Assembly: GCF_001940225.2 (NCBI RefSeq)
Contig: NZ_CP135164.1
Location: 1,860,001-1,924,000, forward strand
DNA length: 64,000 nucleotides
Direction of reading: 5' to 3'
Source of the DNA: Roseburia sp. 499
GTDB lineage: Bacteria; Bacillota; Clostridia; Lachnospirales; Lachnospiraceae
Below the pieces are notes generated by a model that searched no databases, had not been told where the DNA came from, and saw nothing but the letters and a program-made list of their open reading frames with translations. This document shows, piece after piece, positions 1 through 7,243 of the stretch. Made by a program: the position numbers and the translations under genes. The stretch's first letter is position 1. Every line of letters starts with the position of its first letter.

Positions 1-383
1 TTTTTACAACAATCCTCTATATTCTTTTGCCCAATACAAGTACATGCTGTCAAACAATTACTTTCTGTATTTTTTTCTAAAATAACACTTTTTTCTTGTT
101 TTCCAAGCTGCGGTATGTATGGCATCTCTTTGGGCATTTTTCCTTCGCACAATGTTTCCAAAAAACTTCTACGCAATGGGCTGAAATACCGTTTTGTTTG
201 ATTTACCACAAGCAAAGTAGGGTAAAACATATTCATTTCTTCCGCTTTCCTACTATTCCGCTCTATATCATAGCATGTAATATCCAATTTGTCTTTATAT
301 TCTTGCAATAAATTTAACATTGTATTGTTCAAAGGACATTGATAAGACCAATAGTAAAAGTCTAATTTCATTTTCTCTGACAT
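1..383 (-). CDS. Thioredoxin-like N-terminal domain protein, partial (runs off left edge)
   Basis: An open frame of 127 codons starts with ATG at 383 and has no stop before the window edge. The start overlaps the stop of the upstream methyltransferase by one base (TAATG), so translation is probably coupled. The N-terminus carries YYWSYQCPLNN, with a single Cys in a thioredoxin-like position. The last visible part is Cys-rich (CLTACTC then CC). This pattern resembles clostridial proteins with a thioredoxin-like N-terminus followed by a YoaP/GNAT acetyltransferase domain. The part that would prove this lies outside the window, so the function is an inference. Confidence 0.6.
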   Translation of the reverse strand, partial: MSEKMKLDFYYWSYQCPLNNTMLNLLQEYKDKLDITCYDIERNSRKAEEMNMFYPTLLVVNQTKRYFSPLRRSFLETLCEGKMPKEMPYIPQLGKQEKSVILEKNTESNCLTACTCIGQKNIEDCCK

Positions 384-997
384 TATAAAGCCTCTTTTCT
401 TGCTACAACATAAAAAATATGCCAGTGCTTTGGTACCGGTTCTCCATTTTCTCCATAACACCGTCCATCAAATTCCTCTTCTTCCAACATCTCCATCTGA
501 AATCCAGAAAATAATTGCTCTATCTCTTCTCTACTATGGAACGTTCTTGTGTCTGCAAATTCTGTTTTCCACTCATCTCGATTGCCAAAAAAAGTGCCGG
601 AAAATCTTCCACCCTCCCGGATACTTTCTCTTATTACTTTCCACATTTTTTCAAATTTTTCCGGTATGCAAAAAGGCAAACTAAAAGACGCATTGATACA
701 ATCCGCTTCAGGAAGTTCCAATTCTTCAAACATCATCTTCTGCACGTTCAAACGTTGCTTCTTCTCTTGCGGCATGAATTTTCTTACTCCTTCGAAATAG
801 TCTGTCTCTGCATCTACTGCCAGCACCCGCCATCCTCTTTCCAGAAAATGTATACTGTCTACTCCTGCGCCACAGCCTAAATCTACCATAAGTCCCCTTT
901 TCTCGTCAAACAACTGCAAGGCAAACTCTGCGGTCTTAGATGGTGGATTTTGGGCAGTATCCTTTTGATAACTGTTCCATTCATTGTCATTTTTCAT
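383..997 (-). CDS. Class I SAM-dependent methyltransferase
   Basis: A 204-residue cytosolic protein with the SAM-binding motif I (VDLGCGAGVDS, residues 38-48), followed by an acidic residue at the end of the second strand (AVDAE), as in Rossmann-fold methyltransferases of the TehB/UbiE type. It probably methylates a small molecule, since no nucleic-acid-binding domain is visible. The substrate cannot be read from the sequence. Its stop overlaps the start of the partial gene to the left, so the two are likely cotranslated. Confidence 0.8.
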   Translation of the reverse strand: MKNDNEWNSYQKDTAQNPPSKTAEFALQLFDEKRGLMVDLGCGAGVDSIHFLERGWRVLAVDAETDYFEGVRKFMPQEKKQRLNVQKMMFEELELPEADCINASFSLPFCIPEKFEKMWKVIRESIREGGRFSGTFFGNRDEWKTEFADTRTFHSREEIEQLFSGFQMEMLEEEEFDGRCYGENGEPVPKHWHIFYVVARKEAL

Positions 998-1022
998 AAT
1001 CTCTTCTCTCCACCTTTCAAAC

Positions 1023-1925
1023 CTATTTTATGTTTTCTGCAATATATTCGAAATATGGCTTTGTCCGTACCTTATCCTGATTTTGCATATACCATTCAAA
1101 GGACTCTCGTAATCCCTCTTCTAATGGCTTTGTATTTTTTAACAGCTTATTCTGTCTTGAAACATCCAGCACATAACCATAATCGTGAAAACAGAAATAA
1201 CTACGCTGTGAGCGTGAATCATCTACTGATATGAACTCCGGTATTTTTCCAGCTACCTGATAGCACAACTGAACCCATTCTTTTATGTCTACTATCTCTG
1301 AATTTCCTACATTAAAAATGCGTTCTTTCGGTTTCTGCTCTATTAATATCTCCAAAAATCTACATAAATCCTCTACATGGAAAAACTGCAGTGGCATCTT
1401 TCCTTCCTTCGGCAAATAAAAGGGACGTTCTTGAACCGCACAATCGAAAACGAATCCCTCCCGGTAAAGATTTTGCATTGGACCATACAAATATGGTGGT
1501 CTGACAATATAATACTGTTCTACTTGTTCCTGTAAATACTGCTCTGCTTCATATTTGTTGATTCCATAATCTCCCCAGATAGAATTATATCCGCCTTCCT
1601 GCTCTTCTCGAAATGGCTGTGGTAATGTCTCCGGATAAATGGCACTAGAACTAATAAAAATATACTGTTTTATCTCTCCTAGTGCCTCTACTAAATCCTG
1701 CACATCACTTTTCGTATATCCTGTAATATCCAGAATTACATCAAAATCATATTTTTTCAGCCGATTATTCAGACAATGTCTGTCCTCCTCAATCAACGTA
1801 ACTCCTTCTACCTGTGGATAGTGATTCCTATTTAAAACATACACGTCCTCTCCCTTTTTTACGAAGTAAGATGCTACATATTGACTTACAAAAACGGTTC
1901 CTCCCGTAATGAGTATTTTTTTCAT
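1023..1925 (-). CDS. NAD-dependent epimerase/dehydratase family protein
   Basis: A 300-residue extended short-chain dehydrogenase/reductase. The N-terminal nucleotide-binding motif is TGGTVFVS (residues 7-14), a variant of TGGTGFIG. The catalytic YxxxK is Tyr120-Lys124 (YGINK), preceded by a serine-rich strand (ISSSAIY). Family members act on nucleotide sugars or other sugar derivatives. The altered glycine motif makes the cofactor choice uncertain. The start overlaps the 3' end of the upstream flavin-binding gene by 4 bases (ATGA), so both belong to one transcript. Confidence 0.8.
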   Translation of the reverse strand: MKKILITGGTVFVSQYVASYFVKKGEDVYVLNRNHYPQVEGVTLIEEDRHCLNNRLKKYDFDVILDITGYTKSDVQDLVEALGEIKQYIFISSSAIYPETLPQPFREEQEGGYNSIWGDYGINKYEAEQYLQEQVEQYYIVRPPYLYGPMQNLYREGFVFDCAVQERPFYLPKEGKMPLQFFHVEDLCRFLEILIEQKPKERIFNVGNSEIVDIKEWVQLCYQVAGKIPEFISVDDSRSQRSYFCFHDYGYVLDVSRQNKLLKNTKPLEEGLRESFEWYMQNQDKVRTKPYFEYIAENIK

Positions 1926-2413
1926 AAATTCTGCATTCCTTCCGGCATTGGTCTTCTCTTTGCTGTAAATTCTGTTACATGTATCTTTATTACATTTACA
2001 ATAGAAACTAGTTGTTCATTAAACTCAAAGTCTTTTCCTGTCTGAGTTTTCATAAGAATGGACATATCTCTTATCTTTTCTTCCACATCTTCTACAATTT
2101 CTGCTGTTCCTTTTCCCATGATGCTGGAATAAACCATGCCATACTGACAAGCTATCCTTCCTTCAAATGGCATTACATCACATTCCATTTCAAAACAAAC
2201 CTTAGGATTTGCTTTGATTAAATCATATTTGTAGCCCTTAGTTGCTCCATGAAGATACAAGGTCAGTTCTCCATTTTCATAGGTGTAACCATAATTCATG
2301 GGCACAATATAAGGTTGATCCTTATCCACCAAACCGATATGTACTACTTTACATTTGTCTAAAATCGCAAGAATCTCCTGAATATCTGTTACCTCACGTT
2401 CTCTTTTGGTCAT
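1922..2413 (-). CDS. Pyridoxamine 5'-phosphate oxidase-like, NimA-type flavin-binding protein
   Basis: A 163-residue protein of the PPOX split-barrel flavin-binding superfamily. The pattern near residues 20-50 (VVHIGLVDKDQPYIVPMNY) followed by GELTLYLHGA is typical of the 5-nitroimidazole reductase (NimA)-like group in anaerobes. Members bind FMN or heme-like cofactors. Most have no proven substrate, so nitroimidazole resistance should not be assumed. It lies first in a two-gene overlap with the epimerase. Confidence 0.8.
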   Translation of the reverse strand: MTKREREVTDIQEILAILDKCKVVHIGLVDKDQPYIVPMNYGYTYENGELTLYLHGATKGYKYDLIKANPKVCFEMECDVMPFEGRIACQYGMVYSSIMGKGTAEIVEDVEEKIRDMSILMKTQTGKDFEFNEQLVSIVNVIKIHVTEFTAKRRPMPEGMQNL

Positions 2414-2441
2414 TTTTAACCAACTCCTTTTATCGTTATTT

Positions 2442-3155
2442 TTATTGTTTTGCCGCCTCTAAAAATGCTTTTAAAATCTTACGACTATACTCGCTTTTTT
2501 CATAGGAAAACTCCGGATGCCACTGAATTCCCCAGACAAATTTTTTATCAGGCATATAAATTCCTTCTATTAAGCCATCCGTTGAAACTGCCATTTTTTC
2601 AAATCCTTCTGCAACTTTCTTCACTGCCTGATGATGATAACTATTTACCGGTATTTTTTCTTCCTTCAACACCTGATAAATAGGCGTATTCTTCACCAAT
2701 TCAACCTCATGCGCAGTCCGGTCATAAGGCGGCGACATATGATGTTCCACATCACTTTCAAATTCACTCGGCAAATCCTGATACAAGGTTCCACCTGATA
2801 CAGCATTCATAATCTGAATACCGCGGCAGATTCCAAGTACTGCCTTATCTGCTTCTATTGCCTTCTTAAAAATATAAGCATCCATACTGTCCCGCGATGA
2901 GGAGGTTTCTCCACACACGGATTTTTTCTCTTCTCCGTAAATCTCCGGTGTAACATCCTGTCCACCGGTGAGAAGAAAACCATCACATATTTCCAGAAAA
3001 TAATCAAGTTCTTCTGACTGGGTTGTCAATGGAAGCATCATAGGGATTGCACCAGCTTCTTCCAAAGACTTCATATATCCCGGAAGCATCCAGTAGCTAT
3101 CCTTTTCGCTATCATACAACGGCATGATGCCGATAATTGGTCTATCTTTGAACAT
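2442..3155 (-). CDS. Gamma-glutamyl-gamma-aminobutyrate hydrolase family (class I glutamine amidotransferase)
   Basis: A 237-residue PuuD-like peptidase C26 protein. The nucleophile elbow is GICRG with Cys110. The His-Glu pair is in QWHPE (His213, Glu215). An oxyanion-region motif LLTGGQDV occurs near residues 61-68. The family cleaves gamma-glutamyl amides such as gamma-glutamyl-GABA in the cytosol. No putrescine pathway genes lie nearby, so the natural substrate is open. A weak AGGTG ribosome binding site precedes the ATG at 3155. Confidence 0.85.
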   Translation of the reverse strand: MFKDRPIIGIMPLYDSEKDSYWMLPGYMKSLEEAGAIPMMLPLTTQSEELDYFLEICDGFLLTGGQDVTPEIYGEEKKSVCGETSSSRDSMDAYIFKKAIEADKAVLGICRGIQIMNAVSGGTLYQDLPSEFESDVEHHMSPPYDRTAHEVELVKNTPIYQVLKEEKIPVNSYHHQAVKKVAEGFEKMAVSTDGLIEGIYMPDKKFVWGIQWHPEFSYEKSEYSRKILKAFLEAAKQ

Positions 3156-3256
3156 AATTTCACCTATCTTTCGTAAAAAATATTATCCTTATTTTATCTC
3201 ATTTTCTTTCACACATCAATTATACTTTCAGGTAAGTATACAAATTAATACAAAAT

Positions 3257-3281
3257 AAAGAGTCCGCTTGCCGGACTCTTT
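3257..3281 (-). terminator. Rho-independent terminator after DUF1284
   Basis: A perfect 10-bp stem (AAAGAGTCCG / CGGACTCTTT) with a 5-base loop lies 4 bases past the DUF1284 stop. A T-rich stretch follows on the minus strand. It ends the bioY-DUF1284 transcript. Confidence 0.8.
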
Positions 3282-3285
3282 CGCG

Positions 3286-3687
3286 TTACACTGTCTTCTT
3301 TGCTAAAATATTCTTTTTACAGGAACTAATGGAATACCATTTGCATCCCTGGCAAATATCATCCATTCGTTCCGGTGTCATCTGATTATCAATTTCCTGA
3401 ATGATTTCCTGATAGATATATGTTTTTTCTTCGATATTGAAGTATTCTGCCGTTTTACGGTCAAAAGATTTTACTTTTTCCTGAGTACTGCACAAGTCTG
3501 TTCCTTCCATGCTTGGACAATGGGCACAAAGATCATCTGTAGAATACACAATGGTTACTTCTGTTGCTTCTTCTGTACGAAGTCTTCTTACAACTTCATT
3601 CATGTTTTCCACAAATTCATTACTATAACCTTTACCGGAATAACCCTGAGTACATAATAAATGATGTGGCCTTAGTTTGATTGACAT
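3286..3687 (-). CDS. DUF1284 domain-containing protein
   Basis: A 133-residue protein with the DUF1284 signature at its N-terminus (LRPHHLLC, residues 5-12). It has many cysteines (12, 54, 57, 66, 112, 115, 123), including CxxC pairs at 54/57 and 112/115. These suggest a bound metal or iron-sulfur cluster, which is inference. No function is established for the family. The gene overlaps the 3' end of bioY by 16 bases and has no room for its own promoter. It is therefore expressed from the BirA-controlled bioY promoter and ends at the terminator just downstream. Confidence 0.8.
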   Translation of the reverse strand: MSIKLRPHHLLCTQGYSGKGYSNEFVENMNEVVRRLRTEEATEVTIVYSTDDLCAHCPSMEGTDLCSTQEKVKSFDRKTAEYFNIEEKTYIYQEIIQEIDNQMTPERMDDICQGCKWYSISSCKKNILAKKTV

Positions 3688-4226
3688 ACTGCTCTCCTTA
3701 CTGTATATCTTACTGGCAAACCAACAATAACTGCAAGTACCGCCTTAAGAATAGCTGTTGGGATAAATGGAGCTACACATGCATCAAATCCCACCCAAAA
3801 ACTACTTTTCGCAACAAAACAAAACCACAGGATTCCGCCAATATAATTTACCACAGTTCCAACAAGAATTCCAACAATTAGCCATGCCTTATTCTTTTTA
3901 TAAAAATCTGCACCAAGACCTATAAGCAATGCCATAATTGGAAATGTCATCAAAAATCCTCCGGTTGGACCAACCACTATACCTGCTCCTCCTTTAAGAT
4001 TAGCATATACCGGAATGCCAATAGCTCCAAGCAATACATAAATCAAGGTTGCAAGTGCACTATTCTTTGCTCCTAACACAATCGCTATCAAGGTAATTGC
4101 AAATGTCTGCATAGTCAATGGAACACCTGCAGGCATTGGAATAGAAATCTGCGCCATAATTGCAATAATTGCAGTGGATGCGCCAATCATACACATATCC
4201 TGTACAGATAATTTTGATTTTTTCAT
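3672..4226 (-). CDS. bioY: BioY, biotin transporter substrate-binding (S) component
   Basis: A 184-residue integral membrane protein of the BioY family with about six hydrophobic segments. The family-typical loops PMPAGVPLTMQTFAI and GPTGGFLMTFPI are present near residues 30-45 and 86-97. BioY is the S component of an ECF-type biotin importer; some BioY proteins work alone. No ECF ATPase genes are in the window, so it probably shares a module encoded elsewhere. A strong AGGAGG site precedes the ATG at 4226. The upstream DNA holds a promoter overlapped by a BirA operator, which predicts repression when biotin is plentiful. Confidence 0.95.
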   Translation of the reverse strand: MKKSKLSVQDMCMIGASTAIIAIMAQISIPMPAGVPLTMQTFAITLIAIVLGAKNSALATLIYVLLGAIGIPVYANLKGGAGIVVGPTGGFLMTFPIMALLIGLGADFYKKNKAWLIVGILVGTVVNYIGGILWFCFVAKSSFWVGFDACVAPFIPTAILKAVLAVIVGLPVRYTVRRAVCQSN

Positions 4227-4253
4227 ATGTATCTCCTCCTTTTATATGGTTGT

Positions 4254-4282
4254 AGTATAAAAGAAAGAGTTCAGATTGTCAA
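4254..4282 (-). promoter_or_regulatory. Sigma-A promoter of bioY-DUF1284
   Basis: On the minus strand, -35 TTGACA (4277-4282) and -10 TATACT (4254-4259) are separated by 17 bases. The -35 hexamer lies inside one half of the BirA operator. Confidence 0.85.
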
Positions 4283-4308
4283 CCTCTTTTTTATTTTTAG
4301 TTAACAAT
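4275..4308 (-). promoter_or_regulatory. BirA operator upstream of bioY
   Basis: Two inverted half-sites, ATTGTTAAC (4300-4308) and GTTGACAAT (4275-4283) as read on the minus strand, are separated by 16 bases. This matches the known BirA box of Firmicutes (TTGTTAAC, spacer, GTTAACAA). It covers the -35 of bioY. Binding of biotinoyl-AMP-loaded BirA would block RNA polymerase. Confidence 0.88.
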
Positions 4309-4316
4309 CATTCATC

Positions 4317-5177
4317 CTACTCTCTTGCCTCTTCTGTTGCAAATAAAATTCCCAGTGTTCCCGGTCCACAATGGCTGGATATCGTACAACTTGCCTTGGT
4401 AACATAAATATGCTCAAAACTCATGGTTTCCTCAATAGTCTGACGTACCAATTCAATATATTTCTCATCAATTCCAGAGTGAGTAATAAAAATTTTATCC
4501 CTGACAATATCCGGATACTGTGTTAGTTTATCTTTTACATATTGCTTTAACACCTTGTCCTGTTTTCCACGATACTTTTTGCCAACATTCATTCCACCAG
4601 AGGTATTATCCACCTCGATGCTGACCTTAATATTCAGTAAATTAGCACTAAAAGCTGTTATAGCAGAGCATCTTCCACCGGCTTTTAAGAATTCATAGGT
4701 GTCAATTACAAAGCTTCCATGATATTTCTGCTGATTATGTGAAAAATATTCGTAGATTTCTTCCGGTGCCATACCTTCATCTATTTTTTTCCTACAATCT
4801 AAAATCTGAAGTCCCGTAGCGGATGATAAATTACAGGAATCAATTACATAAACATTTTCCAATTCTTCTGCTGCAATACAACAATTCTGATAAGAGCTTG
4901 TCAATGCACTTCCAAGACAAAAATGAATAACTGCATATCCTTGGCTTGTCCACTGTTCAAAATAGTTTTTATATTCAAATGCATTGATTGCAGATGTTTT
5001 TGGCAACACTTTTCTATCCCAAAATGCCTGATACAACTCTTCCGGTGTAATGTCTACGTTGTCTGTATAATCCTTTCCTTCCAGACTGATATGATAAGGA
5101 ATTGTCTCTACACCGTATGTTTCTCTAAGCTCATCTGTCAAGTCACATGTTCTGTCTGCACTCAATATAACCTTCAT
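4317..5177 (-). CDS. DegV family fatty-acid-binding protein
   Basis: A 286-residue two-domain protein of the DegV (FakB-like) family. It begins with a strand followed by the SADRTCDL motif, and has the conserved DTYEFLKAGGRCS region near residues 160-172. DegV/FakB proteins bind a fatty acid and present it to the kinase FakA for entry into phospholipid synthesis. No fakA is visible here. The gene ends only 9 bases before the bioY operator and is transcribed separately from bioY. Confidence 0.9.
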   Translation of the reverse strand: MKVILSADRTCDLTDELRETYGVETIPYHISLEGKDYTDNVDITPEELYQAFWDRKVLPKTSAINAFEYKNYFEQWTSQGYAVIHFCLGSALTSSYQNCCIAAEELENVYVIDSCNLSSATGLQILDCRKKIDEGMAPEEIYEYFSHNQQKYHGSFVIDTYEFLKAGGRCSAITAFSANLLNIKVSIEVDNTSGGMNVGKKYRGKQDKVLKQYVKDKLTQYPDIVRDKIFITHSGIDEKYIELVRQTIEETMSFEHIYVTKASCTISSHCGPGTLGILFATEEARE

Positions 5178-5197
5178 TTTTGCATTTTCCTCCTCAA

Positions 5198-5701
5198 TTA
5201 TCCTTTTCCGTCGTATGCTTGTCGTTCAATATAAGCCATCATTCTATTATATGATACCACGGGAAATACCACTGTTGCAATCATTCCTGCCACACATAAA
5301 TATCTTTCCCCTACAATAATACCAAGCACCAACAGCGCTATACTTCCTATTATAGCGAATGCACTTACCAACCAATGCTCCTTAATCCATTTCTTTCGAA
5401 AAAATACAATTCTTTCTTGTAGTGAAAAACTGCTTTTACTTAATGTAGTTTTTAAGTTTTCCTCTGCCCGCTCTCTGTACGCTTCTGAATCTAACCGTTC
5501 TCCGCTTAAAATTTCGTTGATACTGACAGAATAATGCTTGCTTAGTAACTGAAGCATTTCCACCGGTGGTAAATAATTACCATTCTCCCATCTGGAAATT
5601 GTTTTATTCGATACTCCCAGAATCTCCCCCAGTTTTTCCTGTGTCTCATTATGCTCATGCCGCAACTCTGACAGAAAACATCCTATTTTCTTTAAATCCA
5701 T
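5198..5701 (-). CDS. XRE-family transcriptional regulator with C-terminal membrane segments
   Basis: A 167-residue protein. Residues 4-62 form a Cro/C1-type helix-turn-helix (LGVSNKTISRWENG). A linker of about 50 residues leads to two hydrophobic segments (about 112-131 and 135-152), so it is probably membrane anchored. Proteins of this layout often sense membrane or envelope state. A perfect 10-bp inverted repeat brackets the -10 element of its own promoter, which suggests autoregulation. It is followed 20 bases later by the DegV gene, possibly on the same transcript. Confidence 0.85.
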   Translation of the reverse strand: MDLKKIGCFLSELRHEHNETQEKLGEILGVSNKTISRWENGNYLPPVEMLQLLSKHYSVSINEILSGERLDSEAYRERAEENLKTTLSKSSFSLQERIVFFRKKWIKEHWLVSAFAIIGSIALLVLGIIVGERYLCVAGMIATVVFPVVSYNRMMAYIERQAYDGKG

Positions 5702-5718
5702 AATCTTTCAACCTCGCT

Positions 5719-5756
5719 TTTATCTATTATACCGAAATGATAACACAATAGATAAA
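5719..5756 (-). promoter_or_regulatory. Inverted-repeat operator over the promoter of the XRE regulator
   Basis: A perfect inverted repeat, TTTATCTATT (5719-5728) and AATAGATAAA (5747-5756), brackets the minus-strand -10 TATAAT (5726-5731) just upstream of the XRE gene. Its size and place fit a dimeric repressor site. That the XRE protein binds it is inference. Confidence 0.55.
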
Positions 5757-5793
5757 ATAATGTCTTTCCCATAAATGGCGAATGAACCGGACA

Positions 5794-6294
5794 TTACCTT
5801 TCATCTGTCACAATATGCTTTACTGTTTCTGGAATATCTAAAAGTTCCTCTGCAAAAAAAGATGGAAACGCCTTATATTTTTTTAATTCACAAATTGGCA
5901 ACCAATGCATATTTTCTTTAAACGTTCCCATAGAGTTCGTTGTATAACTATCACTTTTTAATTCTTTCGTACCTCTCGACTTCATCAAATAGTAAAATGC
6001 AATTTCATGACATTCATAACCTGCAAGACTTCCTGAACCCGTAAAAAAGTTCTCATGCAAAAATAACAATCTGTCTATTTCATAAGGTACTCCTGTTTCT
6101 TCAAATACCTCCCGCAGTACAGCGTCCTCTGCTTTCTCTCCCAGATGCACTCCTCCGCCGACAGAATAATAGTAATCATCTGCCTCGTTTTCATTTTTTA
6201 CAAATAAAACACAACCATCCTCTATAATAACGGCTGCTGCTCGGTAACGAAACCATTGATTTCCACATGTAAAACAACAATCTTCCTTTGTCAT
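5794..6294 (-). CDS. NUDIX hydrolase
   Basis: A 166-residue protein with a complete Nudix box, Gx5Ex7REUxEExGU, at residues 47-69 (Gly47, Glu53, Arg61, Glu62, Glu65, Glu66). The catalytic acidic residues needed to bind Mg2+ are all present. Family members cleave nucleoside diphosphates linked to another group. The N-terminal CCxxC (Cys6, 7, 10) is unusual and could bind a metal. The substrate is unknown. Confidence 0.88.
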   Translation of the reverse strand: MTKEDCCFTCGNQWFRYRAAAVIIEDGCVLFVKNENEADDYYYSVGGGVHLGEKAEDAVLREVFEETGVPYEIDRLLFLHENFFTGSGSLAGYECHEIAFYYLMKSRGTKELKSDSYTTNSMGTFKENMHWLPICELKKYKAFPSFFAEELLDIPETVKHIVTDER

Positions 6295-6390
6295 ATTTCC
6301 TGTATTCCCTTTCTCAAATGTAACATTTATTAATATCTCACCTGCCTGTACACTAAAATATACCAGATTACTATCGCATAAACAACTATT

Positions 6391-7056
6391 CTAATTTTCA
6401 TTTAATGCATGCGCTTGAAACATCTGCGCCAAATAATACATAATCCAGTTTGCGGACTGCATTTCCTTCGGTATCCCTACCCCAAACATCCAGAAAAACA
6501 ATAATAAATCTGAAACAAGAAAAGCTACTCCACCCGCCATCATCAATCCTGTTACACGTTCTCTGCCCTGTCTGCATCGCCAAAGAGACAGTGCCTTGGC
6601 CACCATGAATGAAATAACTGCTGCATAGCCTATTACAACCGGGAACAATCCCTGGAAATCAAAGGTTCCTACGCACATAATAACAAGCAGTACTCCCAAT
6701 ATCATTCCTGTCACCGCAAAATCTCTTTTTTGAATCTTACACATCTTACAAAATGCAATGGAAAACATGACATGTGCTGCAGCAAAGCTGGCTACCCCCA
6801 GAATAAACATGATTCCTTTCTCTGTATCCAACGCCAGAAAAACATCCCCAGCCATAGAACAGCAAAGTGCCAGTAAAATATACAAAGAAACTTTTCTGTT
6901 TCCTTTTGACTTCCGATATCCACATAAACCTGCCAATACAAAGAAAAGACTTGCTGCAGATTTTAATATAATCACCCATTCGCTAAGACCACTCTCAAAT
7001 ACTGCAATCAGGCCACCCAATGAAATGAGCATTAACGCTTCCATAATAAGATACAT
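6391..7056 (-). CDS. YhhN/TMEM86-type lysoplasmalogenase family membrane protein
   Basis: A 221-residue protein made almost entirely of hydrophobic segments (about 7-8). The motif LALCCSMAGDVFLAL, with a conserved Asp inside a helix, and the second helix GGVAFLVSDLLLFFW match the YhhN family. The human member TMEM86B hydrolyses the vinyl-ether bond of lysoplasmalogens. Plasmalogens occur in many clostridia, so a lipid role is plausible. A strong GGAGGAG site precedes the ATG at 7056. A complete small-RNA unit with promoter and terminator sits 55-170 bases upstream on the same strand. Confidence 0.82.
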   Translation of the reverse strand: MYLIMEALMLISLGGLIAVFESGLSEWVIILKSAASLFFVLAGLCGYRKSKGNRKVSLYILLALCCSMAGDVFLALDTEKGIMFILGVASFAAAHVMFSIAFCKMCKIQKRDFAVTGMILGVLLVIMCVGTFDFQGLFPVVIGYAAVISFMVAKALSLWRCRQGRERVTGLMMAGGVAFLVSDLLLFFWMFGVGIPKEMQSANWIMYYLAQMFQAHALNEN

Positions 7057-7111
7057 CTATTTCTCCTCCTTCTATTCACTTTATAGAAATTACAGCGCAA
7101 CTTCCTACAAA

Positions 7112-7195
7112 TTAAAAAACCTTCCCTATACCTCTCTTGGTCTGGGAAGGCTTTTGCCTCTTCTAATTTCTCAACCGCTCTGTTGCGATTCCCTT
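7112..7195 (-). ncRNA. Solitary antitoxin-like small RNA (RatA-like)
   Basis: This stretch matches, end to end, the antisense RNA of the toxin locus at 10.5 kb. It has the same -35/-10 arrangement upstream, a near-identical 5' block (AATCGCAACAGAGCGGTTGA here, AATCGCCACAGAGTGGTTGA there), and a terminator hairpin ACCTTCCC / GGGAAGGCTT ending in six T. No toxin reading frame lies on the opposite strand. It is probably a free-standing antitoxin RNA acting in trans, or the remnant of a lost toxin pair. Exact ends are estimated from promoter and terminator. Confidence 0.65.
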
Positions 7196-7199
7196 TTTC

Positions 7200-7227
7200 A
7201 TTATATCAAAAAATTCTAACATTACAA
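7200..7227 (-). promoter_or_regulatory. Promoter of the solitary antitoxin-like RNA
   Basis: Minus-strand -35 TTGTAA (7222-7227) and -10 TATAAT (7200-7205), 16 bases apart. Both hexamers and the spacing equal those of the antisense promoter at 10578-10605. Confidence 0.65.
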
Positions 7228-7243
7228 TAACATTTTGTTCCGC

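Noticed and set aside
4227..4316. Possible biotin-related riboswitch upstream of bioY
   Set aside because: The short gap is fully explained by a promoter with a BirA operator and a normal ribosome site.
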